Part shown: one piece after another, positions 37,514-53,963 of the stretch | Layout: each line of letters opens with the position of its first letter | Numbering within the stretch: the first letter of the stretch is position 1 | Origin: Lepturacanthus savala | Lineage: Eukaryota > Chordata > Actinopteri > Scombriformes > Trichiuridae | Assembly: GCA_030544235.1 (NCBI GenBank) | Contig: CM060470.1 | Span: 31,585,809-31,649,808 of the forward strand | Reading direction: 5' to 3' | DNA: 64,000 bases | Program-made: the position numbers and the translations under genes | Notes under the pieces: generated by a model | Database searches by the model: none | What the model was told of the DNA's origin: nothing | The model's input: the letters and a program-made list of their open reading frames with translations, nothing else

Positions 37514-39712
37514 GGTATCTTGATTGCATACCTACTGAAGTCAGATAAACAGAGATGCCAAGTTACCTCCTACACAAGCCACAGCAGCATAATCTCATGC
37601 ACTATAAAAAGTTTGCAGTGTGTCGCTTTTCTCCCAGTGGAAAGCTGCACTGACCCTTGCCCCTGGTACTTGTTTGTGAGGTTTCATTTGCATGCAGCTA
37701 TCAAATGAGAGCGGAAGTCTGACACTGACAAGCGCACACACAAAAAAACACGGCTGCATTTCTCCTCTCGGATGCAATCTCCTCTCCCCCTTCACTAGCT
37801 GTGAACAAGAGCTGTTTTCACAAAAATGGATGCAATTGTCGTCCTCTAAAACAAACATTTCATTCAGACTCCTCACTATTACCCTCTACTCATCTACACA
37901 AACACACTTATTTCTTTATCTCTCTTTGCCCAACACATATTCACATCAAATAAAAACCAGAAGATAATTTCAGATCAAAAACCTTACAGATCCCTAATGA
38001 TTGATAGAGGCTTGGGGATTTCTGAGATGCAAAAGTGTGGTGCCAAAATTCAATTTTGTCTGAAATAAATTAAATAAATGATCTCACTGATGAGGCCAAC
38101 AAGGCTCGCTGAGCTCTGACTGTTCTTTGTTTGGGGTGTCAGACACAGAAGAAAATAAAAACACTGGGGTGGGAAGTGGTGGAAAAACCACAGTAACAGA
38201 ATCAACCTGACAGGGAGGAACAGGAATGTAGTGAGGTCATGGGACCAACAGTCTATAACAGTCTGAGTGAGTGTATGTGTGTGCTTTTAAGAGAATGTGT
38301 GTTTCTCTCAGGGTTGGTCCAGTTATTGGCCTGTAGAGGCAGACACTTGGGTGAGAATGACTGCCGGGAAGGAGGCTAGAATAACAGACAGTTCAGATTA
38401 GTAAGCAGGTGTGGACATGACAACATTAAATGCACAACTTGGAAAATTATTACCCTCATTATTCTAACTGTTAAAATGTGGAGTATCGGGGCTCTGATGC
38501 ATACTTCACCACACATATACCCAAAAACACACATACAGCTATTTAAACACATGCTGATCGGAGAGAAAACTATGGGTGGGCAGGGAGATTTTGGGGAGGG
38601 GGCGTGATATTGTGAGAAGGGGACAGAGGTCCAGTGGGGAATGAACCCGACGGCCTCGATCCCTCCTCTTTTTTGAGTACACACACACACAGACACACAC
38701 ACAACCCTCAGCCCCTCCTAACAATCCATGTCTATGCCGCTCTGTCCCAGCCCAAGCACACATGCATGCACACAGGCACGCGCACACACAGGCTCTGTTC
38801 ATTATTTACTTAGCTCTCACAGGCTAAATTTAGTCCTGCTTCATTCAGGGATAGTGCTATAGTGCTTCAGAAGCAGTGTAAACATGTCTACCACTGATGC
38901 GATTTCCTGCTTGAGTACTCTGTTGAGTACTCAAGTTGTTGTTGAGTACTTTGTTGCTGCAGATTGGACTGAATGAGTCCTTTTGGGGAACTGCTTCAAA
39001 TCTTCCAATTTCTGAACAGCAAAAAAGGAAGAAGATAAAAAAACTCACAGTCAGCTAATTGATTAATCTATTATTTTTTCAGCTCTAAAAGCATCATAGT
39101 AAACTACCAAATGCTTTATTCCAGGATATATATGAAAGCCATCCAGATGAAATCTGGATATGCTACAGATTACAGTACTGAGTTTAAGATGGACAGTTTA
39201 TGAACAGAAAACCTGGAATTGTCAGTAGCTGACTGGGCGTAACTAATGTGTGTGTAACCTACTACTGTACACATCACATGCACTCATGTCACACACAAGC
39301 TGTGGCTCTTCCTTTCCCTCCAGACAAAACAAGCTCCTCAACAATGTCTTAATCCTGAAGTGAATGTAATCCTTCTTCCCTCCAAGCTAAATTGAGGATA
39401 CAGGAGGTTGACTTTGTTTTTATCTAGTGCTGGAACATCCCGCCCTACTTTACTCAAAGAGTTATGTATCAGACAGTCCGAAGCGCTGTGTGTGTGTGGT
39501 GTGTTTGCTGCTGGTTGCAGGGTGAGAAGAGCAGTGAAAGTTTTGATAGTGGCTCTAATCAGACTCTGATTAACTAATTGTTTAATGCCTTGTAAGGCAA
39601 CCCTCTATGGTCTCTCTGGTCTGGAAAAGCCAATGAGAGACACTGATGTTAGATAATAAAAAAGACACTAGCGTTCAAATCCGCTAGTGTGGAGAAGGTG
39701 TGCACATATATA

Positions 39713-39732
39713 TGTGTGTGTGTGTGTGTGTA
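39713..39732. repeat. (GT)n microsatellite
   Basis: Ten GT units. Confidence 0.9.
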
Positions 39733-40053
39733 TAGAGGGCATGGGGTAAATGTCTGATCCATAACTATCTAAGCAAAGTAAAATGGGATGTTCCTGTGGC
39801 TTTGCAAGATAAAAACAATTTCAACTTACTATATCACCATAACTCATTGAATAAAGTTAGGTGTGTTTTTTTCCTGTGCTAGACACAAACAAAGTCAGTC
39901 CACCATATCCACCGCTTAGTTTTTGGAGGTGACTGAAAAGCAGAAAACTGATGCCTGGAGAGGAGGAAGAAACAGGGGAGCTGGATGCAAAGTAGTGGTA
40001 GGAGGGGAGAGGGGGGGTTGGGTCTTGTGTACAGCTTCTTAAAAACTGCGTCA

Positions 40054-40076
40054 CCCCCCCCCCCCCCCCCCCCCCC
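40054..40076. repeat. homopolymer C run
   Basis: 23 consecutive C residues. Its length is likely to be unreliable in any assembly. Confidence 0.95.
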
Positions 40077-40208
40077 ACTACCACCACCTTCTCCCTGTTG
40101 TTGTTGTGGCAGATGGTGGCCAGTCATTAGCGTATTGTCACTCTCCTCTCTAAGGCCAGATAACCAGTGAGCACTGCTTGGCGGGGCAGGTGCAAAAAAA
40201 ATCCCTGA

Positions 40209-40217
40209 CCCCCCCCC

Positions 40218-40261
<44 letters not shown>
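40209..40261. repeat. C run plus (CA)n microsatellite
   Basis: About 12 C residues then about 20 CA units, uninterrupted. Confidence 0.95.
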
Positions 40262-40262
<1 letters not shown>

Positions 40263-42995
40263 CTCTACCATCTGCTGATGGCTGTGGGTATATGTATGCG
40301 CATGGGACAGGAAGGCACATAGACATGGACTTTGTGTGTGTGTGTTCGGGTGATACTGGGGGCGCAGCAGTCTAGGCACAAATGAAAGGCACGGAGAGTG
40401 TGAGTCACTCTTCTCCCCTGTCTGCACCCATGTGAGGCTGTTTATCCGAAGAGAGAGAGACACAATAGATACATGAGAGGGGAAAAAGGGGGAAAGCATG
40501 ATGACATGAGGATAATGATAGTAGTAGCAGAAGGAGCATTTGAGATGTCCCCTGAGTATGAAATGTAAATAAAGTAAACAAGCCGGGGAAAAAAAAGTTG
40601 CACCCCTCCCCCTCTACTCTCTGTCTCTCTCTAACATACAGTTCAAAGGTCAAGAAAGAAGGCGTGCGCTGAAAGCTAAACAGACCCCTCCTCCTCCTCT
40701 CCCTTAGCCAAAACCCAAACAACAACTGTGTAACCTATCAACTGAGGGTATTTTCAGAGGAAAATAGGTGCTGTGTGTGTTTGTGTGTTGAGATTTGAAG
40801 CAGCGTCTCCCTCACATGGTGAGACTTCAGATTCCAAATGAGGACAGGTGATTTGAATTCCTAATCAACCAGTTTCCAAATGGATATACTTAGGGTAGAA
40901 TGTGGTGAAGCCTGTAATCTTGTAATACAGACATGTGCCCTTGCTTTGGCTCACACATGCAAACAACAGAAGTCCTGTTGTTGTTGTCATGTACAGACAT
41001 ATTTCAATCCCTCTAGTATGTTTTGTTCATCGGGATCTTATATAACCAAGATACAGTAGCTGAAATCATCTCTTACAGGAACAACACTGATCTGTCTCTG
41101 TTTCTTCCCTTTCCAGAAATCCCTCCCTCCCTTTGGCCAACAGCTCAATTGTTCTATTTTGTAGTAGATGAAAAACAAAAGTCTCCATCTTTCACCATTG
41201 TTCTGTCCGGCTATCGCATCCTTGGGACAAACATCTCCACCAAACTTCAAAAAGTCAAAACGTACCAGGACATAAGGAAGTGCCAGATCAGGTTTTTACA
41301 AATAGACAAAAGTGTGTATGTAGCAAAAAGTCATGCTTGTCTGTAGTGAAAGTTCCAAAATACATTTCTAATGAAATAATTTCATTAGAATGTGAACTTG
41401 CTTACAGTGAGAAAAGAATATTCCTATCCCCCCTCTGAGTCATCCTACCAGGTTAGAAAAACAAGTGAGCATTCACCTCTCCCAGCAACCTTTGCACACT
41501 GCCCGCATTCCAGTCCTGAAACCCAGTACCTGACAATTGATAAACAACTGACTTGTTTTTCTGGGGAACCTGATGACTTGCACCAAGCCCCCCCCACACA
41601 CACACACACACAGGCTGTGCTCACAGCATGAGAGCCAAAAGAGACGGAGATGAGAAAAAAAAGAGATAGACAACTTGGTTGTGAAACCACAAACAGCAAT
41701 TAAACTCTTGTATTTCACCATCAAGATCACTGACTCCTGACTCACAATGATCCCGACAGTGTTTTCTTTTCAAACAACAGCAACTTCTGACATGCCCCTG
41801 TCAGGTATCGTTCTATCCCTGTAAATAATCCCTGCCATTTAGAGATGCAAGGCAAAAAGGCACTGAGGCAACAGCACATAAATCAGGTGAAAGGTAATAT
41901 TTTTGATGGCAACTGTTCTTTCGCAGAAAGAAAACTACAATTTTCACAGGATTTCACAGCTTATTCACAAACATACCAGCGTTATAAACACAGCACTATG
42001 TTGTGCTATAGATGATAAACACTTTGGTTTACTTGGTCTGAGCCATTTGTTGTGTTCAGTGATGCGTCACTGGATCAGATTAGAAGTTTTTTGAAATACT
42101 GACGTGGTATAAAACTGCGTCACTAAGGGGTGACCAGAGCAGACCATTCTCACAGACAGACACAACAGCAGCTTCAAGCTCACCAGGGTAACATGTAACA
42201 ACAATTTTCAAACTAAATGGTTTTGAAATACAAGGTTGCAAAATCACTTCTGTAGTAAACAAAATCTATGAAAGCCAGATGAATCCTGATTTGAATTTGC
42301 CTTTTCCTTTTGAATGTTGTCTACAGCCAAAGGGATGCAGGAAAGGCAGCGTCCTCAAGAGGATTCACTTCACACCTGTGCTTTCCCTCGACTTTCCAAT
42401 TCTAAGCTTTTATTTGGAAGGATATACGCTGGCTTTCCGGTACAGCTACCCAAATGTTTCTGCGCAGTTTGAAGCAGATCAAAGGCCGAACTGACGTGTC
42501 TCCTCAGTATCACACAGCTTTGAGATTTGTTGATGTGTCATGGAGGTGACAAGGAGGTGACTAATCCTATCTAAACATCACAGTCTACAGCTTTAGGCAA
42601 TGTTCATAAGAGGCTCACTTCGCTTTGTTCTTGTAGGCTGCCTTTACAGAAAACACTGCGTTTCGTTATGTGTCCACTAAAGACCATAAAGCTATTAGCA
42701 GACAGTGGGTTGAATCCACAGTCACAGTGATAAACACACAGGCTCTGCTGAAGACACACGGATGGCGCTGAATGTTTTCCAGCACATTCTCTGAGAGATC
42801 ATTATTATTCCCAACTTTGGAATGTAAATTAATGAGCTCAGATGTGTTGCTTAGCAACCAGCAGCCTATCTGTGCTGAGTACACACAGTAGGCTACAGAC
42901 ACAGCAGCCTTTACGGCAGATCCTACTCGAGAACCACTCCCTTCATGAATGAAAAACCTACTGAATGAATGAGTGTGCATGACCTGTATGAAAAC

Positions 42996-43005
42996 ACTCA
43001 CCTTT
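42996..43005 (-). other. irs2: irs2 exon 1 splice donor
   Basis: The minus strand reads GAAAG then GTGAGT, close to a consensus donor. The last exon base is at 43002 and the GT is at 43001-43000. The donor falls after a Lys codon plus one G (phase 1). The open frame runs on for 13 more codons into the intron, but that tail is not expected in the protein. Confidence 0.85.
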
Positions 43006-46000
43006 CACAGCAGCAGCAGCAGTCTCCTTGAATCCCATGCTGGCATAGGGGTTTGTGTTGAAGCCATTCATGCCCCCCTTGCAGCCACAGACTGTTTTGA
43101 ATCTCAGGAGTCCATCACAACCACCTAACCCGCATCCTCCAAGGTTTCCCTCCATCAAGTTTAAGGCAATGTAGTTGAGTCCGTTCTGATAACCAGCTGA
43201 TGTCTCCCGCCTCATGGGGTTGTTGCTGCCGTAGTCCTCGTCAGGTCCCTCGGAGCTCTGCACTGTGCGGGATACGTTCTCCACGGAGGCAGAGCTGTGT
43301 CGTTTGGTGTCATGAGCAAAGGATGGGCACACGGGTGTGACAGTGGTGGTGGAGGAGAAGGTCTCAGAACTGTGTCGCCGGCGTCCCTGAGGGTCGGCCC
43401 GGATAACTTTGGCCCCTCTGTGTGGGTCCACGAGGGTGACAGACAATGAAGGACCCCCAAGGAGGAAAGAGTTCACTGACACAGGGGGTACCCTGTCCGC
43501 TATGCTGCTCTCTAAGCTGAGCCTCTGGATGCAGGCGGTGGGGCTGGTGGGGAGGGGAGCAGCATCGGTGTTGTGGAGGGCAGGTAGAGAGATGTGAGGG
43601 CCGAATGTCATCTCGGTGTAGTCATCCTTGGCCAGTGCAGGCTGACACACCAGGCTCACCTGTTGTTCAAGAGGATATTCCTCTACCATCCCCCTCATGT
43701 CTGCCTCTACCTCTACAATCTTTCCCTCCTGCCCCCGCTCATCTCCCTGTATGTCCTGGGCATTCAGCAGACTAGGGCAAGTCATTTCAGGTGTGTGGTT
43801 TAGGCATACTGCAGATGGAGAATCCCCGGCTTGGTGTGAGCAGGTTACATCAACGTTAACATAGTCTGATAATGGCAGAGATCCTCCCTCCACACATGAT
43901 GAACTCACAGAGGACTCAGAGCTCTCTGACACCGTGGATGTCAGAGGGTTGGGTAATGTATTACTAAAGTCTATGTTGATATACTCTCCTGGGCTGCGTG
44001 GTTCTGAGGGAAGTGGATGTTCGCTCATACATGGAAGGGTTTTGAGGGATTCCAGTGCCAGGCGGGTGGGCCGACACACCCTACTTCGGTTTACCAGACC
44101 TCCATCTACCCAGGCCAGTCTGAGAGGAGATGAAGCAGAAGAAGGAGTGCCTGGCGTCCCTGGAGAACTGCTGGCCACAGAGTCTCCTGGAGAGACAGGA
44201 CAATAGTTGGACTCTTCTTCTATCCGCTGCCTCTGTAAACTCATCACCACATACTGGTCTGTGTCCGTAGATCCATTGCGCTGCAAGTGGCTTTTAAGTA
44301 AGCGTGGCAGGGAGCTGTAAGAATAAGGCTGCCTGTGATGCTGCTGGGGGTGGGGATCTCCTCCTGGGGAACTGAGGATGTAGTCTGGGGGCGTGAGTGA
44401 CACCACGGGGTCCACAGGAGACATGTTCAGGTACTCTCCATTAGTGAGCTTTCCATCAGTGCTCTCCACTGACATCTTGGTTCCACACCACATGCGCATG
44501 TAGCCACTCTCCTCCAGAGAAACACTCCCAGGGGAGTCTGTGCATGGGGCCAGCCCGGCGGAAGAGGAGTGTGTACGGGGGTTGATGATCTGCTTTGGAG
44601 CAGAAACACACATGGGGCTCATGGGCATGTAGGGGTCGCCCTTGGACCCAGACGTCTGAGGTGCCACACCAGGCATCATGGGCATGTAGCCACTGTCACC
44701 TTGGAGGCTGCTCATGCCAACTTGGACATCCCTGTAATCCTCAGGATAGGTCCCTTTAGGAGATGCAGTGTGACACCTGCGAGAAGTATGGCTTCCACCG
44801 GTGTATGTGGCCCTCATGAGAGTGTATTCATCCAGGGAGGCTGAAGATACTTGTGGGGGACCCCTCTGCTGGCGGGGGGTTGTGAGGGAGTATGTGCGCT
44901 TCCGATAAGCCTTGTCCAGTTCTGATAACCGGCGATAAACACTCTGATTGTGCCGCTCCATTACCATGTATCCATCAAGCTCACTGCCATCCCGGGAGGG
45001 AGGAGTGTCAGCTTTCAGGGACTCGGGAGTGGTACTACAGTGGGTGAGCTGTAGCCTGAGGTCCCTTGTATCTGCCGGGCTCGAGCAGAGCTCCTCGCAT
45101 GATATAAAACCAGCATCACTGGGGGAGCCAGAGAAGGAGGCACTGCAGCTGGAGGGCCGAGGAGCACTGCTGTCTGTGCAGGAAGACAGGCTTACTAGGC
45201 TCGGGGCGGCCATGGGTGGAGAGGGAGACAGAGGCATAGACATTGACTTAGTGTGCTGGAGGGAAGAAGATTCAAATGTCCGATAAGGGCGTGTTGTGAT
45301 CGTGTGAGATCTGCTTAGGAGGGTCCTGTGGACCCCTGGGCTGAGGGGGCTCCCGGTTATCGACATGGGGCGTGTCATAGTGCCATCGCCCTCGCTGGCA
45401 GTGCGTATTCGACAGGAGGAGAATTTGCTCACAGGGGAGGTTGCCACCATGCTGTCAGTGCGCGAGCGACGGGGAAGCCCGGTCTGGCTGGGGGGGAGAT
45501 TGTTCAGGTGTCGCCGCGTGGGCACGGAGATGGGATTCGTGCCAGACGACTGGCTTTTGCTGCGCGGGCGAAATTCCGTCAGCTCCTTCATGGCTTTCAT
45601 CGCCTCCAGGATAGTTTCGTGGATGTTCTGCGCAACCACTGAGTCGTCAGCTTGCATCCACAGCTCCCCCGGTCCCGTGGCCGCGGACCGGCCGACCTCG
45701 ATGAAGAAAAAGCTGTCAGAGTGGCCGCACCTCCGGATGTTCATCAGCTGTAAGATAACGGAGGGGACCTCTGAGTTCAGCTTGACGAAGCTGATAGTCC
45801 GACTGGAGAGACAGAGCCGGTACACTCCGGTTAAATGTCTGCTCTGCCCGAGGCCTTTTGATTTCAAATTCACTTGCCATACCTCCTTGTAGACGGCGGT
45901 GACCGGCGTTATTACGCCGTAGCTCGCCTCGTCGAAGCCGACCAGCGAGGACGCGGAATTGGACGTGACCGAGCCGTCGTACACTTTCCCCTCTGCCATT

Positions 46001-46356
46001 AAATCCGTCAGCACCCGGTACCAGCTCTCCTGCTCCAGCTCGTTTTCGGACGCCACGGCGAAATACTCGTCCTTGGTGTAAAGCGCGATGAGATATTTGT
46101 GTTTCGCGTCTGCTCTCTTGTTGATATTGAGGCAGCAGTCCAGGGGAATAACTCTCTTCGCGGCCGATTTGTTTTTCCATTTCTTCTCGTTTTCGTAGTA
46201 CTCTAGGCGCGCCGGGAAACCTTCGCTTGGCTCTTTCAGCACGAAGAAGCGCTTGTGTCCGTGTTTCTGCTTCTTGAGATATCCGCATTTCTTGACGTTG
46301 TTGCTCGCGTTACTACTTGGCGACAGCGGTTGGTCTGTGTTTGGCGGACTCGCCAT
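43002..46356 (-). CDS. irs2: insulin receptor substrate 2, exon 1 (all but about the last codon)
   Basis: A cytoplasmic docking protein that links activated insulin and IGF-1 receptors to PI3K and Grb2. Exon 1 gives 1118 complete codons plus one base. The start is ATG at 46356 (MASPP, as in IRS1 and IRS2), with A at -3 and G at +4; the frame has no earlier ATG back to a stop. Domains: PH at about residues 22-122 (CGYLKKQKHGHKRFFVL), IRS-type PTB at about 155-258, and the IRS2-only KRLB segment at about 470-520 (KRTYSLTTP, SASLDEYTLMRAT), which separates it from IRS1. PI3K-type YxxM tyrosines are at 463, 511, 557, 576, 619, 642, 702 and 913. Grb2-type sites are YINI 792 and YVNV 832. SHP2-type C-terminal tyrosines are 1062 and 1104. 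It is shorter than human IRS2 (1338) because it lacks the human Gly, His, Pro and Ala runs. Which teleost duplicate (a or b) is unclear. Confidence 0.95.
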
Positions 46357-46690
46357 TCTCGCGTCCTTCACTATCAAGACAACGCTGTTGTTTTCGTGTC
46401 TTCTTTTTCTTCGGGTTTGTTCGCAGGAGAAGAAGAAAAAAGAAAAGAAACGACGCGCCCCTTTATCTCAATCCTCTATTTCCAGAACCGGCTGCGCGTT
46501 GGTTCGTCTTCTCCCACAACTGAGCAATAAATACCACATGTCTGCTGGTGTCCCGGACTGAGGAGAGGAAACAGCATGAAGATCTACACATTCAACTAAA
46601 AAAAAGAAGAAGGGAGAGGGGAAGAAAAATACACACACCGACTAGTGGGCGGTGCACACTCAGCTCATTGGGCTTATTGGTGGAAACGGG
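46357..46690 (-). promoter_or_regulatory. irs2: irs2 5' leader and promoter candidate
   Basis: The leader next to the ATG is CpG-rich and carries purine-rich GAAGAA stretches (plus-strand view). About 290-325 bp upstream there is a GC box GGGCGG (46647-46652) and two CCAAT boxes on the minus strand (46667-46671 and 46676-46680), 9 bp apart. Nearer the gene an E-box CACATG (46535-46540) touches an AT-rich forkhead-like CAATAAATA (46525-46533). No standard TATA box in the right place is evident. The transcription start cannot be fixed. Confidence 0.55.
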
Positions 46691-52642
<5,952 letters not shown>

Positions 52643-52644
52643 TA

Positions 52645-53963
52645 CAGTGCATCCAGAAAGCGCTTCACTTTTTCCACATTTTGTTATGTGTAACATAGCC
52701 TTATTCCAAAATGGATTCAATTATTATTTTTCCTCAAAATTCTACACATAACACCCCATAATCCTGTCTATATAAGGTCCCACAGTTGACAGTGATGTCA
52801 GAGCACAAACCAAGCATGAAGGGGAAGGGTACAGAAAAATTTCTGCTGCTTTGAAGGTCCCAATGATCACAGTGGCCTCCATCATCTGTAAATGGAAGAA
52901 GTTCAGAACCACCAGGACTCTTCCTAGAGCTGGCCAGCTATCTAAACTGAGCTGTCGGGGGAGAAGGGCTTTAGTCAGGGAGGTGACTAAGAACCTGATG
53001 GTCACTCTGTCAGAGCTCCAGCGTTTCTCTGTGGAGAGACCAGAAGGACAACCATCTCTGCAACAATACACCAATCAGGCCTGTATGGTAGAGTGGCCAG
53101 ACGGAAGCCACTCCTTACTAAAAGACACATGGCAGCCTGCCTGGAGTTTGCCAGAAGGCACCTGAAGGACTCTTAGACCATGAGTAACAACATTCTTTGG
53201 TCTGATGAGACAAAGATTGAACTCTTTGGTGTGAATGCCAGGCATCATGTTTGGAGGAAACCAGGCACCGCTCATCACCAGGTCAATACCATCCCTACAG
53301 TGAAGCATGGTGGTGGCAGCATCAAGCTGTGGGGATGTTTTTCAGCAGCAGGAACTGGGAGACTAGTCAGGATAGAGGGAAAGATGAATGCAGCAATGTA
53401 CAGAGACATCCTGGATGAAAACCTGCTCCAGAGCTCTTGAGCTCAGACTGGGGCGATGGTTCATCTTTCAGCAGGACAACGACCCTAAACACACAGCCAA
53501 GATATCAATGGAGTGGCTTCAGGACAACTCTGTGAATGTCCTTGAGTGGCCCAGCCAGAGCCCAGACTTGAATCTGGCTAAACATCTCTGGAGAGATCTG
53601 AAAATGGCTGTGCACCGACGCTTCCCATCCAACTTGATGGAGCTTGAGAGGTGCTGCAAAGAGGAATGGACAAAACTGCTCAAAGATAGGTGTGGCAAGC
53701 TTGTGGCATCATATTCAAAAAGACTTGAGGCTATAATTGCTGCCAAAGGTGCATCAACAAAGTATTGAGCAAAGGCTGTGAATACTTATGTACGTGTGGT
53801 TTCTTAGTTTGTTATTTTTAATAAATTTGCAGAAATTTTCACGTTGTCATTATGGGGTGTTGTGTGTAGAATTTTGAGGAAAAGAATAAATTGAATCAAT
53901 TTTGGAATAAGGCTGTAAATGTGGAAAAAAGTGAAGTGCTGTGAATACTTTCTGGATACACTG
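52645..53963 (+). mobile_element. Tc1/mariner DNA transposon, inactive
   Basis: A 1319-bp element is bounded by TA dinucleotides (52643-52644 and 53964-53965), the target duplication of this superfamily. Its inverted repeats, at about 52645-52759 and 53851-53963, begin CAGTGCATCCAGAAAG and CAGTGTATCCAGAAAG when read inwards and keep clear similarity over about 110 bp. Inside lies one broken transposase gene on the plus strand. Confidence 0.92.
52816..53768 (+). pseudogene. Tc1-like transposase pseudogene
   Basis: The reading order needs at least two frame changes (near 53050 and near 53436) and passes a TAG at 53174-53176. The N-terminal part has the helix-turn-helix region (VASIICKWKKF, RGRRALVREVTKN) and looks shortened just after the ATG. 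The catalytic part shows ILWSDETKIELFG (first Asp) and IFQQDNDPKHTA (second Asp). Exactly 34 residues after the second Asp, where DD34E enzymes carry Glu (usually NPIEHLW), this copy has NLAKHLW, so the catalytic Glu is replaced by Lys. It ends at TGA 53766-53768. It cannot make an active enzyme. Confidence 0.9.

Larger units (their letters stand above)
33720..43001. other. irs2 intron, 3' UTR and/or intergenic DNA
   Basis: The irs2 intron begins at 43001 on the minus strand, so part of this stretch is intron and its last exon should follow to the left. Signals for that exon cannot be settled by eye (see findings). The interval also has microsatellites, a C run at 40054-40076 and a CpG-richer patch at about 35460-35780. 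A coding-like fragment at 36890-37020 is not assignable. No RNA gene was noticed. Confidence 0.55.

Noticed and set aside
39879..40499. 206-codon minus-strand open frame
   Set aside because: It spans a C run and CA/GT repeats and has Val-Cys and Gly runs; low-complexity artefact.
43212..46288. Long open frames overlapping irs2 on both strands
   Set aside because: They are shadows of the irs2 frame in GC-rich coding DNA, without their own domains.
46357..46377. Seven extra codons in frame upstream of the irs2 ATG
   Set aside because: They start at TTG, not ATG. MASPP at 46356 matches the known start of IRS1 and IRS2 and has a strong context.
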